Assembly: GCA_015654595.1 (NCBI GenBank)
Contig: JAATGQ010000146.1
Span: forward strand, 54,748-118,747
Reading direction: 5' to 3'
Origin: Chitinophagales bacterium
Lineage (GTDB): Bacteria > Bacteroidota > Bacteroidia > Chitinophagales > Chitinophagaceae
DNA: 64,000 bases
The notes under the pieces were generated by a model. It ran no database searches. It had not been told where the DNA came from and worked only from the letters and a program-made list of their open reading frames with translations. The position numbers were made by a program, and so were the translations under genes. Of the stretch, positions 32,367 to 42,518 are shown piece by piece; position 1 is the first letter of the stretch; each line of letters opens with the position of its first letter.

Positions 32367-32951
32367 ATGAAACTTAATATGAGACGAATCTTCACCGTGA
32401 TCCTTTGCCTGGCGTCCCTGTCGTTCCTATTCAGCTGCAGCAGTTCCAGAACATCCAGGAATAACTACGTCCCCTTTACCCGTGATTTGAAACAAAAGCT
32501 CGAAAAAGAAAATATCGACCTCAAACAGGTTCAGTTTTATGTAGACCAAAAGCTGATCCTCAACCGTAACCTTGGCGACCAAAAAGTAGAAGTAACCTCC
32601 GGCATCGTCAAACTGGAAAATGGCAAATATATCAACGAAGTGATCATCCCTTCTTTCACACCCGGTCTGGTGGAAGGAACCGACAATGACAAGCTGATGG
32701 TCAGCTTTGAAAAAGGCAATAATAACCTGACCTTCGGTCCTGGCAGCGGCTATACCTTCAACCAATACGTCCTTTACGGCACAGAATGGAAGAATGGAAC
32801 CGCACTCGTTACCTATGACTCGAATAAATACCGCGCCCGCTGCGGAAGCTGTTCCGATGTAGCCCAGGCCACTTTGGTGATCAAAAAGAGCGTACTCGAC
32901 AAAATAGAAAGAAAATCCCGCACCCTGAAAGGAAGAACGATCGGGAAATAA
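32367..32951 (+). CDS. Hypothetical lipoprotein
   Basis: Lipobox SFLFSCSSS; conserved-looking 190 aa. Confidence 0.65.
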   Translation: MKLNMRRIFTVILCLASLSFLFSCSSSRTSRNNYVPFTRDLKQKLEKENIDLKQVQFYVDQKLILNRNLGDQKVEVTSGIVKLENGKYINEVIIPSFTPGLVEGTDNDKLMVSFEKGNNNLTFGPGSGYTFNQYVLYGTEWKNGTALVTYDSNKYRARCGSCSDVAQATLVIKKSVLDKIERKSRTLKGRTIGK

Positions 32952-32981
32952 AACTCCATACATAAGATATTGGTCTCTAAG

Positions 32982-33003
32982 AACCCCCGTAATCCGGGGG
33001 TTT
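32982..33003 (+). terminator. Intrinsic terminator
   Basis: AACCCCCG/CGGGGGTT plus T-run. Confidence 0.7.
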
Positions 33004-33054
33004 CTTATTTCCCTTTTAAAATCCGATCTTTACCTCACTCACGAGACCTGATCT

Positions 33055-34305
33055 ATGGCAAAAAAAAGAACCCCGAAATTGTTGGCGGGCTACACTCCCC
33101 ACAATAAAGTGCGCCTTGTTCATGGCGGCGCTGACTATTTCGCCACCCTCGTCCAGCTGATCGACGAAGCAAAAACCATCATACACCTTCAGACCTATAT
33201 CTTCACCCACGACGAAACCGGCACAATGGTTTCCAATGCGCTGCTCCGCGCAGCCGATCGTAAGGTCCAGATCTATGTCCTCCTGGATGGCTATGCCTCC
33301 CAACACCTGTCCAAACAGGTTATCCAGCAATGGAAAGCGGCAGGCATCCACTTTCGGTGGTTTGCCCCGCTGATAAAAAGCAAAAACTTCTATCTTGGTC
33401 GACGCATGCACCACAAGGTCTTCGTCGCCGATGGCGCAAAAGGCATGGCAGGCGGCGTCAACATCAGCGACCGCTACAACGATATTGGCGGACAAAAAGC
33501 CTGGCTGGACCGCGCTCTGCTCGTCGAAGGACAGGCCGCCCTGAAGCTGCACATCATCTGCCGGGACATGTGGGCAAAAGCCTACTGGAGTGCCAACAAT
33601 CCGAAAAAGGACGAATTTCAATGGATACAAGGCGTCATCCCCGAAGAAGAATGCCTGGTAAGGGTAAGACAAAACGACTGGGTACAGGCAAAAAATGAAA
33701 TCTCCCGCAGCTACCTCCAGATGTTCAGACACGCTCAGTCCAGGATCACCATACTGTCCAGCTACTTCCTGCCCGGATCCATCCTCCGCAAGAATATGAT
33801 GCAGGCAGCCAAAAGAGGCGTTGCCATCCGGATCATCGTCGGCAGCGTATCGGATGTCAAAATATCCCGGCTTGCCGAACAGTATATGTACCGCTGGCTG
33901 TTCAAATACAAAATGGAGGTCTTCGAATATCAGGATACTATCCTGCACGGTAAGATGGCCACCTATGACGGCGTCTGGATGACCGACGGCTCCTACAACG
34001 TCAACCGTATCAGCGCTTACGCCAGCGTAGAACTCAACATGGATGTGCGCAACGACGCCTTTGTCGCCGGCGTGGAACAGGAACTCGAAGAGCTGATCCG
34101 CCATCACTGCGTACAGATAAAACCGGAAGAATACTTTAAAAATACGGGGTTATTCAAAAGAGCCCTGCAGCAAATAGCCTTCGAAACCATCCGCCTGCTG
34201 TTCTTCTTATTTACCTTCTATTTCAAACAGGAAAAGGAATCGGCACCGCCCGCCGGAGAAAAACGCCTGGGGAAACCACGCGTTGCCAAATCCGACGCCG
34301 GCTAA
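33055..34305 (+). CDS. Phospholipase D-like / cardiolipin synthase
   Basis: Two HKD motifs: HHKVFVADGAKGMAGGVN and HGKMATYDGVWMTDGSYNVN. Confidence 0.88.
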   Translation: MAKKRTPKLLAGYTPHNKVRLVHGGADYFATLVQLIDEAKTIIHLQTYIFTHDETGTMVSNALLRAADRKVQIYVLLDGYASQHLSKQVIQQWKAAGIHFRWFAPLIKSKNFYLGRRMHHKVFVADGAKGMAGGVNISDRYNDIGGQKAWLDRALLVEGQAALKLHIICRDMWAKAYWSANNPKKDEFQWIQGVIPEEECLVRVRQNDWVQAKNEISRSYLQMFRHAQSRITILSSYFLPGSILRKNMMQAAKRGVAIRIIVGSVSDVKISRLAEQYMYRWLFKYKMEVFEYQDTILHGKMATYDGVWMTDGSYNVNRISAYASVELNMDVRNDAFVAGVEQELEELIRHHCVQIKPEEYFKNTGLFKRALQQIAFETIRLLFFLFTFYFKQEKESAPPAGEKRLGKPRVAKSDAG

Positions 34306-34350
34306 ATCCTCACCGACCAGCGCTATGCCGTCACGGTTCCCGGCATCCCC

Positions 34351-35358
34351 CTAGTTCCCCTTTATCCTCCGGATAAAGATCCGCGTCGTATTTGCATCCC
34401 AGCCCGACCAGCGGCCGCGCTGAACAATGACCTTGTTAGAACCCGGGTACTGCAGGAAATAATGGAATACAAACCGGGCCTTGGGATCCGCCCATCCGCG
34501 CATCTCCCCAAAACGCAGATCATTAAACACAAGCGTATCCCCCCACTGCTCCAACGTATAAAATCCCTCGGAAAATTTTGTCAGATACCCCACATCGGTA
34601 TGCGTGCGGTACGGCGTCAACAGAGAATCATTCCGCTCCAGCCGCCGGAAATGCGTCGGCTGATGATCAAAGACAGACCGATAGCCGGTATAAAATCCAC
34701 TCCCATCTTCGGCAATGACATACCACAACCAACAGTTTAAGGGTGTTGGCGTAGAAACCAATCGGCTGTAAGACAACTGCTGTGCCCCCAGATCCGCCCT
34801 TACCCGGGCATCAATGCTTAGTTTATTGAAAATGCCATAACAGAGATAAAGGGTACTGGCTGTCAACCCAAAGATCATCCATCTCTTGCGACGCGGATTA
34901 TCCCGACGAAGGATCAGCAGCATCAAAACCGACAAACAAAGCCAGATCGTATACAACGGATCGGCAACAAACAAAACGTGAAAAGCCACCCTGTAATGCG
35001 AGAAGGGTTCAAACCAACCTGTGCCATAAGCGTTGAACGCGTCCAGGAAGATATGGACAAATAGTTGCAGCCCCCAGAAGACAAGCCAGTTCCGATAAGA
35101 CATCCTGCTTCCCGCAAACGCCCATCGACAAAGCCAGGCCAGCAATGGAGCCACAACAATGATAAAAAAGAAGGAATGCGTGATACCCCTGTGCGCCCAG
35201 ACATCCTTCGCCGTGTCCATCCAGAAAGAAGCCACAAAATCAATATCCGGCAAACTATTGGCTATAGCCCCCAGCAACATCGCCTTCTTCCCCAGCTTCC
35301 GGCCCGCCAACGCTTCCCCGATCGTAGCCCCCAGCACGATATGTGTGATAGAATCCAT
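34351..35358 (-). CDS. Metal-dependent hydrolase (YdjM/LexA-binding inner-membrane type)
   Basis: MDSITHIVLGATIGEALAGRKLG, NSLPDIDFVASF, HRGITHSFFF. Confidence 0.85.
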   Translation of the reverse strand: MDSITHIVLGATIGEALAGRKLGKKAMLLGAIANSLPDIDFVASFWMDTAKDVWAHRGITHSFFFIIVVAPLLAWLCRWAFAGSRMSYRNWLVFWGLQLFVHIFLDAFNAYGTGWFEPFSHYRVAFHVLFVADPLYTIWLCLSVLMLLILRRDNPRRKRWMIFGLTASTLYLCYGIFNKLSIDARVRADLGAQQLSYSRLVSTPTPLNCWLWYVIAEDGSGFYTGYRSVFDHQPTHFRRLERNDSLLTPYRTHTDVGYLTKFSEGFYTLEQWGDTLVFNDLRFGEMRGWADPKARFVFHYFLQYPGSNKVIVQRGRWSGWDANTTRIFIRRIKGN

Positions 35359-35379
35359 GTTGTCAGAAAAATGCAATCA

Positions 35380-36159
35380 TCAGGCCAGCGCCTCCACAAC
35401 CCCGTCCCACAAAACGATCCTCGCCTCCAACGCCGCAATTGCCGCCTCCGCAGCCCGATCCCACTTGTCATCGCTATCCCCGCACAACTCCTCCACCATC
35501 GCCATCGCCAGATGACTGTGATGTCCGCCATCGACTTCTATATGCCGTTGGAGATAATACAGGAAGATCCCAAAATCGCCGGGTTTCTTCCTCTCCAACT
35601 CCTGCACCAATGGCAGGAAAAGGTCAGGGATCAGATCCTCCCGTCCAAAAGTAAAGACCGCAGCAATACTATGCGGCTCCCTGCTGGTGATCGTATCAAA
35701 AGTAAATTGAAGAAATTTCTTTACAGCAGCCGGCAGCTCCGCCCGATCAATCGCCGCAGCGATCGGAATAGAAGCAAGGGAGTCAATGAAAGTGCGTATC
35801 CCCGCAGAAGAAGCGCCAGCCTGCTCCATAGCCCGAAGATAAAGCTCGTAGTGGCTAACCCTCTTTCCCTGTTCATCTATATCGCTCTCCTCGCCCACAA
35901 CGATCTCATTGATCAGGTACCGGGTATCGGCATTGCCCCTTACCACCCAGGGAACATCCACACAGGTCAGGTCCCGCTGCAACGCCTTGAGAAGGGACAT
36001 AAAGTCCCAAACGGCGTAAACGTGATACTCCATAAACTTCCTCAGCGCCTCCCCCGTCCTCACTGCGCCATACAACGGATGTGCGATCAGCCGCTTCCTG
36101 ACCGGACCGATCTTCTCTTTTAATGCTTCGATACGGATACTAGTGCTCATGGGGCGCAA
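35380..36159 (-). CDS. DUF3050 domain protein (possibly heme-oxygenase-like fold)
   Basis: MEYHVYAVWDFMSLLKALQRDLTCV...NEIVVGEESDIDEQGKRVSHYELY...RHIEVDGGHHSHLAM. Confidence 0.75.
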   Translation of the reverse strand: MRPMSTSIRIEALKEKIGPVRKRLIAHPLYGAVRTGEALRKFMEYHVYAVWDFMSLLKALQRDLTCVDVPWVVRGNADTRYLINEIVVGEESDIDEQGKRVSHYELYLRAMEQAGASSAGIRTFIDSLASIPIAAAIDRAELPAAVKKFLQFTFDTITSREPHSIAAVFTFGREDLIPDLFLPLVQELERKKPGDFGIFLYYLQRHIEVDGGHHSHLAMAMVEELCGDSDDKWDRAAEAAIAALEARIVLWDGVVEALA

Positions 36160-36168
36160 AGCTAAGCC

Positions 36169-37989
36169 TTATTCCAGATTCATCACACCCCGAACCGAAG
36201 TTTCCTTCAACTGATGCAGGTCAAAAACAACCACCTCGTTCTTCCCCTTCTTCAACCAGGAAGCAGGACAATACAAATGCTGCTGCGGCCCCACATACCA
36301 GTACCGACCCAAATTATGTCCATTCACCCAAACCACTCCCTTCTTGAAATTGCTCATATCCAGATAAGTATCAGCAACCGCCGGAAGCTCGAACTCGCCC
36401 TTGAAGTACAAGCCCTGCCTTGCTCCTTCGCCATTGCCGATATCCGAAGCGGCAGCATCCGCAGCCGGCGGCTCTGCCATTGGCAGAGAGAACAACTGCC
36501 AGTTCATCAAGGTCATCCCATTCAATGTCACCCGGTCTGTGATCCCCTTCCGGTCGATCATATACTGGGCGAAGTTTATATGGCCCATCCCCTCTACCAG
36601 GATATCCAATACCGGGAATTTGCTCGTCGTCTTTGGCAGATGAACCGTCCACTTCCCACCATCCCGGAAAACCGTATCGATAAATTTTCCATCCAAAAAT
36701 ACCAACGCATAATCATGCGGCTCCGTGATAGTCAGATCGCCGCTGTTATGACCAACCAGCACCGTCCGATAGAGCATCATACCGCTGCTCTGGCCCAGGC
36801 TCTCCATCGGAAGAGGCTGCGGAGCGTTCACCGCTTTTACTTTAGCCAGGTCATCCCACACCGAAGTATATGGACGCATCGTAAAAGCAGGTATAGCCAT
36901 AACCGGTATCGGCGCCGGTACCGCGGGCAGCGCATGATCCGTATACTTTGCGATCAGCCGCCGCAGCGCATAATATTTTGCTTTTGCTGCCCCTTGTTCA
37001 CTGATCGGCGCGTCGTAATCATAGCTGGTCACATCCGGCTGGAACTGCACAGGAGAAAAAGCATTGGCTCCCGCCGTATATCCGAAATTAGTACCGCCAT
37101 GCACGACGTATAAATTGAAGGACTTATTATGAGACAAGAGATATCCCACCTCTTTTAAAATATCCGTCGTATCCGGATGCTGCCATTTTTCCTTCCAGTG
37201 CGTCAGCCAGCCCGGATAAGATTCACTGCTAAAAGCGGGGACGTTGGGATTTCGCTGCGCAGCCTTTTCGAAATCTCCATCACCTGTTCCGCTGTCAAGA
37301 CCGATCGCGCAGTCATCGAGGCTGCCCGCTTCCAGCATAAAATCTGTCGGTCCGTCAGCTGTATAAAAAGGAACCGTTATGCCGTTGCGTTTCCACATGC
37401 CGTGCAACGCTTCCAGGTACGCGCGGTCATTTCCATAACTGCCATACTCGTTTTCTACCTGCACCATCAGGATCGGCCCGCCATGATCACACAATAAAGG
37501 AACGATCTGCTGAGACAACCGGGATACATATTCACCGACCGCAGACAGATACCTTTGATCCATACAACGCACTTTTATATCGGGGATCTTCAGCAGGTAA
37601 GAAGGCAGGCCGCCAAAATCCCACTCCGCGCAAACATAGGGGCCAGGACGCAGCAACACCCACATCCCCTCTTCCTTACACAAGCGGATAAAAGCCGCGA
37701 TATCATGATTGCCCGTAGAGAAATCCCATACCCCGGGCTCCTTCTCCTGGTAGTTCCAGAAAACATATACAGCAATGGTATTACATCCCATCGCCTTGGC
37801 CATCTGGATACGATGACGCCAGTATTCCCTTGGGATCCTGGCCGGATGCATTTCGCCGCTGATAATGCGGAAAGGCTTGCCATCGAGTAAGAATTCGCTT
37901 TTACCAAAGGAGAACTGATGCCGGTCCTGTGCATAAACGATACCGGTAGTCAACAAACAAAAACTAATCAGAGACAATACAAATTTCAT
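36169..37989 (-). CDS. Beta-galactosidase, glycoside hydrolase family 35
   Basis: FLLDGKPFRIISGEMHPARIPREYWRHRIQMAKAMGCNTI, MVQVENEYGSYG; start set at MKFVLSLISF. Confidence 0.92.
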   Translation of the reverse strand: MKFVLSLISFCLLTTGIVYAQDRHQFSFGKSEFLLDGKPFRIISGEMHPARIPREYWRHRIQMAKAMGCNTIAVYVFWNYQEKEPGVWDFSTGNHDIAAFIRLCKEEGMWVLLRPGPYVCAEWDFGGLPSYLLKIPDIKVRCMDQRYLSAVGEYVSRLSQQIVPLLCDHGGPILMVQVENEYGSYGNDRAYLEALHGMWKRNGITVPFYTADGPTDFMLEAGSLDDCAIGLDSGTGDGDFEKAAQRNPNVPAFSSESYPGWLTHWKEKWQHPDTTDILKEVGYLLSHNKSFNLYVVHGGTNFGYTAGANAFSPVQFQPDVTSYDYDAPISEQGAAKAKYYALRRLIAKYTDHALPAVPAPIPVMAIPAFTMRPYTSVWDDLAKVKAVNAPQPLPMESLGQSSGMMLYRTVLVGHNSGDLTITEPHDYALVFLDGKFIDTVFRDGGKWTVHLPKTTSKFPVLDILVEGMGHINFAQYMIDRKGITDRVTLNGMTLMNWQLFSLPMAEPPAADAAASDIGNGEGARQGLYFKGEFELPAVADTYLDMSNFKKGVVWVNGHNLGRYWYVGPQQHLYCPASWLKKGKNEVVVFDLHQLKETSVRGVMNLE

Positions 37990-37990
37990 A

Positions 37991-39442
37991 TTACTTACTT
38001 TGTCGGTGAGATCCATATACAGCAATCAAATGACTACGAACCAAAAGGGGTGTCAGCTGCTTCTGCCCTGGCGTCATCAGGTTGACCAGGCCCGAAGCCC
38101 TTACCGGCATATGACAGTCGATGCAATTTAAGGTAATGTTCTCGCCCCGCGATGGCTTCCTGCTGCAAAAATGCGCCGCCACCCCGCCCGCTCCCGCCAA
38201 TGTCTCAGCCGACCCGTGCGCACCCACCCCGCTTCCAACGCCAATCGCTGCCGCCGGTTTATGACAACTCATACATTTCTGCGAATAAGCCGCCAGCCCA
38301 TCCCTCATCCCGCTTTCCGTCGGGCCATGCGTTGCCATCCCATTCCCCTCCGCCCCATGCATGGTATGACAAGACGTACAGGTCATCGTCCCGCTCATCC
38401 GGAAACATTTACTTGCCGCCAGCAACCCGTACTGATTCCCATGCACCTCGGCATGCGAAGAATCTGCCACCGGCCCCGGCCCGAAATAATGATCCAGCGT
38501 ATCCCCCGCAACAAACGAAAAAGCAGGCTGCCGGCTTTCACGGATACCCGAATGACAAACAGCACAGGCTTCCACGGCTCTCTCCCTTCCCAGCTTCGAC
38601 CAGCGCACGATAAACTGTCCCGTCTTCTCCGCCGGATGCCCCTTCGCCCATTCCACATGACGGGCGCCCGGCCCATGACAATTCTCACAACCCACCCCAT
38701 ACAGGATCTTTTCCCGATCAAAATATGCCGGCGGATTTGGCCCCGGAATCACCTCCGTCGCCGGCAACAAGGTCGCCGTCGTAGCATGACACTCCATACA
38801 ATGCGCGGGAATAAGCCGATTGAACTTGATCTGATCGACAGGAAAACCCGGACTGTTTACCCATCCGTCGATCGGGGTATAATAAGAGATCGGCAGCTGC
38901 AACAGTTGATGGCCCCGCCAATATAAATAAGATTGCGCCTTCTCACCCGCGCCGACCACCACGCCAAAACGTTCCGTCCGCCTTGCCGCGCCATTGATAT
39001 AGGCCGTCTGAAAAAAGCCGCTGTCCCGGCGCTGCATCACAACCCGCAGCGAAACCGGCAGCTGACTATACTCGTTAAAAGAAAAAATATTCTTACCCTC
39101 TGCAAAAGAGCCCTTGATCACATCCGCACTGGCAGCAGCCGAAGCCATCGCATGCGCCGTATGCATATAGCCATCTCCTATACTCTTGTGACAGGTCACA
39201 CAGGCAGCCGACCCCGCATACGCCTCTCCTTTCGCATTGACTACGCCGCCGCCGGTCCCCGAAGCGCCGCCAACGCCACTGGCCGCGGCACTGGAAACCG
39301 CGCCGCCCCCTGCTCCGCCGCCCTTACCGTCCGCCGAAGCGTCCGATCCATCCCCCGACACACACCTCGTCAGCAACGCAACACAGCCCACAACAACCGC
39401 CATCACCCGCAGCCAGACCGGTATGTGCCAAAGCCGCCTCAA
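37991..39442 (-). CDS. Multiheme c-type cytochrome (cytochrome c554-like), likely lipoprotein
   Basis: Seven CxxCH motifs (CVTCH, CMECH, CENCH, CAVCH, CTSCH, CMSCH, CIDCH). Confidence 0.88.
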   Translation of the reverse strand: MRRLWHIPVWLRVMAVVVGCVALLTRCVSGDGSDASADGKGGGAGGGAVSSAAASGVGGASGTGGGVVNAKGEAYAGSAACVTCHKSIGDGYMHTAHAMASAAASADVIKGSFAEGKNIFSFNEYSQLPVSLRVVMQRRDSGFFQTAYINGAARRTERFGVVVGAGEKAQSYLYWRGHQLLQLPISYYTPIDGWVNSPGFPVDQIKFNRLIPAHCMECHATTATLLPATEVIPGPNPPAYFDREKILYGVGCENCHGPGARHVEWAKGHPAEKTGQFIVRWSKLGRERAVEACAVCHSGIRESRQPAFSFVAGDTLDHYFGPGPVADSSHAEVHGNQYGLLAASKCFRMSGTMTCTSCHTMHGAEGNGMATHGPTESGMRDGLAAYSQKCMSCHKPAAAIGVGSGVGAHGSAETLAGAGGVAAHFCSRKPSRGENITLNCIDCHMPVRASGLVNLMTPGQKQLTPLLVRSHLIAVYGSHRQSK

Positions 39443-40884
39443 GGCTGAGCCAATTTATACAACCCGAACTTTGCAAGCGCCGGGTTCAACCGCGACGACA
39501 AGATCCTCAACCGGACGCGGTCGGTCGTTACCGCCGGAAAACGTAAAAGGCGTTTATACCCTATGGTCGTTCCTTCCGTTATCTGTTTCCATGCTGCGCC
39601 ATCCCAGGCCTCCACCACAAACCGCTCCACACGCTGTCCCACACGAATATTCTCCTGCAGCATGACTACGTCGAACGTCTTGCTTCCTGCCAGGTGGTAT
39701 ACGATATCCGCAGTCGTGTCCTTCTTCCCGTTCTTACTATCGATAACAGCCCCCGCTGCCAGGTTCTGGCTAAACGTCTTCTCCCGCAGTTCCTTCCATC
39801 CCAATAAACTGGCGCTGTCTTCCGGACTGATCAGCCCATCCTTATTTGGCGGAATATTCAGCAGCAGCACACTGTTCCGGCCAACACTGCTGAAATAAAT
39901 ATTCATCAGCTCCGAAGGCGTCTTTACCTTATTATTCTCCGCAGGGTGATAAAACCATCCCGGTCGGATCGACACGTCCGTCTCGGAAGGATACCAGATC
40001 AGACCCGATGCGGTCATCAGCTTATCCCTGCCGCCCAAGTCCTCGCCCATCATATTGCCCAGCGGGGCAAAGGTCATATCCTTCTGCGAATGCGCCGCAA
40101 TATTCTCCTGCGTGCTGGCGCTGACCGGAAGCACGCTCCATTCGGTCAGACGTCCATCCCCGCTCTCCGTACCTACCCAGCGAACATCCGGCCCCATGAT
40201 CGCGATCACCGCCTGCGGCTGCAGATGCCGGATCAGCTTATACCAGGCCTCAAACGCATAGACCTGCTTGCGGCCATTTGGCCCTTCTCCATTAGCCCCA
40301 TCAAACCAGACCTCATCTACACGACCATAATTGGTCAGCAGTTCGGTCAGCATATGCAGAAATAGTTCGTTATACTTCGCCGAATCTCCATAGACAGCAG
40401 AATTCCTGTCCCAAGGGGAAAGATAGACGCCAAAACCCATCCCATACTCCTTACATGCATCCGCCACTTCCTTTACCACGTCCCCTTTCCCGCCTTTCCA
40501 GGGCGTATGCGCAACGGTATGCTCCGTGTACTTGCTGGGCCAGAGACAAAACCCATCATGATGCTTGGCCGTCAGGATCACCTGCTTGATACCAGCCGCT
40601 TTGGCAATCCTGACCCATTGACGGGCGTCCAGCTTTTCCGGATTGAATATCGAAATATCCTCCTTCCCATCTCCCCATTCCCGGTTCATATACGTGTTGA
40701 TACCAAAATGGAAAAAGGCTGTCAGCTCGAGCTCCTGCCATCGAAGCTGACGCGGCGCGGGTACGACCGAAGCCGCCTTGCGAATGATCGCCTGTTCATT
40801 GTCCGTTGGCAAGATCGAAACCGCCGATTGTGCAGAAGCGGACACTGCCGCTAAGATCAAAGAAAGAGAAAGTAGACTACGCAT
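39439..40884 (-). CDS. Alpha-L-fucosidase, glycoside hydrolase family 29
   Basis: ELTAFFHFGINTYMNREWGDG, VILTAKHHDGFCLWPSKYTEHTV, VDEVWFDGANGEG. Confidence 0.9.
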   Translation of the reverse strand: MRSLLSLSLILAAVSASAQSAVSILPTDNEQAIIRKAASVVPAPRQLRWQELELTAFFHFGINTYMNREWGDGKEDISIFNPEKLDARQWVRIAKAAGIKQVILTAKHHDGFCLWPSKYTEHTVAHTPWKGGKGDVVKEVADACKEYGMGFGVYLSPWDRNSAVYGDSAKYNELFLHMLTELLTNYGRVDEVWFDGANGEGPNGRKQVYAFEAWYKLIRHLQPQAVIAIMGPDVRWVGTESGDGRLTEWSVLPVSASTQENIAAHSQKDMTFAPLGNMMGEDLGGRDKLMTASGLIWYPSETDVSIRPGWFYHPAENNKVKTPSELMNIYFSSVGRNSVLLLNIPPNKDGLISPEDSASLLGWKELREKTFSQNLAAGAVIDSKNGKKDTTADIVYHLAGSKTFDVVMLQENIRVGQRVERFVVEAWDGAAWKQITEGTTIGYKRLLRFPAVTTDRVRLRILSSRLNPALAKFGLYKLAQP

Positions 40885-40902
40885 AGCTAAAAATAAAAAA
40901 GC

Positions 40903-40924
40903 CCGGGGATAAAACCCCGGGCCA
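40903..40924 (-). terminator. Intrinsic terminator between susD and GH29 gene
   Basis: GCCCGGGG-loop-CCCCGGGC followed on minus strand by TTTTTTATTTTT. Confidence 0.85.
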
Positions 40925-40936
40925 ACGTGTTAAAAA

Positions 40937-42508
40937 TTACCAGCCGTTATTTTGAGTAAGATTCTTATTCAACAACAACTCGCTTTGGGGGATCGCCCAA
41001 AGATAATCCCTCGTAGGATTAAAGACCCTGAGCTCCACTTGTATACGGCTGCCATTGGTTGCCTCTCCATATACATAACCCGGCATTACCGTAGCGGCAA
41101 TCTGCCAGCGACGGATATCGAAAAGCCGTTGCGGCTCTACTGCAAACTCCACACGACGCTCACGACGAACAAGCGTACGCAGCGAAGCCTGATCGGGATA
41201 CATCGCAGAAGTTACGATGGGCTGCTTCACATCCGCCCGCTGCCGCACCTGGTTGATCGCATCATAAACCGACTGATCGATACTGTTGGACTCGATCTTC
41301 GCCTCCGCATACGTCAACAACACCTCCGCATACCGGATCAATACCTCATCGTTAAAGGAGTTGTTATAATACTGACCGCTGATCACCCCAGGCACATACT
41401 TCTTATAATAATAACCCGTAAAAGAAGCATTGTTCTTCCCAGGCGCGTCAATGGAATTTGGCCTGTCGATATTGATCGTATCCCCATTGACCACATTGTC
41501 CACACCCGGCATCATGACGGTCATCAGCAAGCGGGGATCACGGTTGGCTGAAGGATTACCCGCATTATACAACGGAGACTGATCGATCGTCAATCCATCC
41601 GTACACTCAAAAGCGTTGACCAGGCTTTCTGTCGGCGTGACCTCCGACCATCCGCCAAGCGTCGGCCCGCCAATCCAGGTTGCCATGCCGCTGGCATACG
41701 TATTCTGAATATACTGACCCGCAAGAATGATCTCTGTGCTGTTCTTGTTCGTCCCATTAAACAGGCTCAGCCATCCGCTATTATCGATACTATACGCCCC
41801 CAGACTCATCACCGATTGCGCGGCAGACGCGGCCAGCGTGTAATCTCCATGATACAGCGCCATACGGGCCTGTTCAGCCAACGCCGCCCCCCTTGTAACA
41901 CGCCCATGATCCGCCGCTGCATAAGAGACGGGCAGACTGCCGGCAATCTCACCCAGCTCATTTTCCACGAAGGCCGCAATCGTATCCTTGGAAGTACGGG
42001 TCGGGTAATACTGGCCCGGGTCGGTCTGAAGATGCTCGATCAAAGGCACATCCCCGTAGTAGCCGATCAGCTGCTGATAATAATAGGCGCGGATAAAACG
42101 GGCTTCCCCTTTTAACCGGCTGCGGGTACTATCATCCAGCGCTGAAGCAGGAATCTTATCGATATTGTCCAGCACGTTATTGGCTGCGGCAATGGCGCCA
42201 TAAGAATGCGACCAGTGCTGCGAAAACATGCCCTGCTGCGAGGTGGCCGTTCCATTCCCTACTGCGGGAACGTCCACCGGCCAGCCAGACCAGGCATAGC
42301 TGTCATCCGTAGCAGCAGAAAGGAAAACATCATCATCGATATCGGTCAGATATACATAACAGGCGTTGACTGCCTGGACGGCATCAGCCTCAGTTTTCCA
42401 GTAAGTAGTGGAAGCGATGGCATCGCTGGGCTGCTTGTCGAGCTGCTTGGAACAAGAAACCATGACCAGGCAGGTAAAAGCAATTATATTGATGGATATA
42501 CGTCTCAT
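40937..42508 (-). CDS. SusD/RagB family nutrient-binding outer-membrane lipoprotein
   Basis: Lipobox LVMVSC; RFIRAYYYQQLIGYYGDVPLIEH; RRERRVEFAVEPQRLFDIRRW. Confidence 0.92.
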   Translation of the reverse strand: MRRISINIIAFTCLVMVSCSKQLDKQPSDAIASTTYWKTEADAVQAVNACYVYLTDIDDDVFLSAATDDSYAWSGWPVDVPAVGNGTATSQQGMFSQHWSHSYGAIAAANNVLDNIDKIPASALDDSTRSRLKGEARFIRAYYYQQLIGYYGDVPLIEHLQTDPGQYYPTRTSKDTIAAFVENELGEIAGSLPVSYAAADHGRVTRGAALAEQARMALYHGDYTLAASAAQSVMSLGAYSIDNSGWLSLFNGTNKNSTEIILAGQYIQNTYASGMATWIGGPTLGGWSEVTPTESLVNAFECTDGLTIDQSPLYNAGNPSANRDPRLLMTVMMPGVDNVVNGDTINIDRPNSIDAPGKNNASFTGYYYKKYVPGVISGQYYNNSFNDEVLIRYAEVLLTYAEAKIESNSIDQSVYDAINQVRQRADVKQPIVTSAMYPDQASLRTLVRRERRVEFAVEPQRLFDIRRWQIAATVMPGYVYGEATNGSRIQVELRVFNPTRDYLWAIPQSELLLNKNLTQNNGW

Positions 42509-42518
42509 GATAAAAGGA

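Noticed and set aside
33016-34107. 363-aa minus-strand ORF
   Set aside because: Antisense to the phospholipase D-like gene with both HKD motifs; no family features
35065-36123. 352-aa plus-strand ORF
   Set aside because: Antisense to the hydrolase and DUF3050 genes; basic low-complexity translation
40861-40930. Inverted repeat GCCCGGGG/CCCCGGGC considered as a regulatory operator
   Set aside because: Position after susD stop and T-rich tail on the minus strand fit an ordinary terminator
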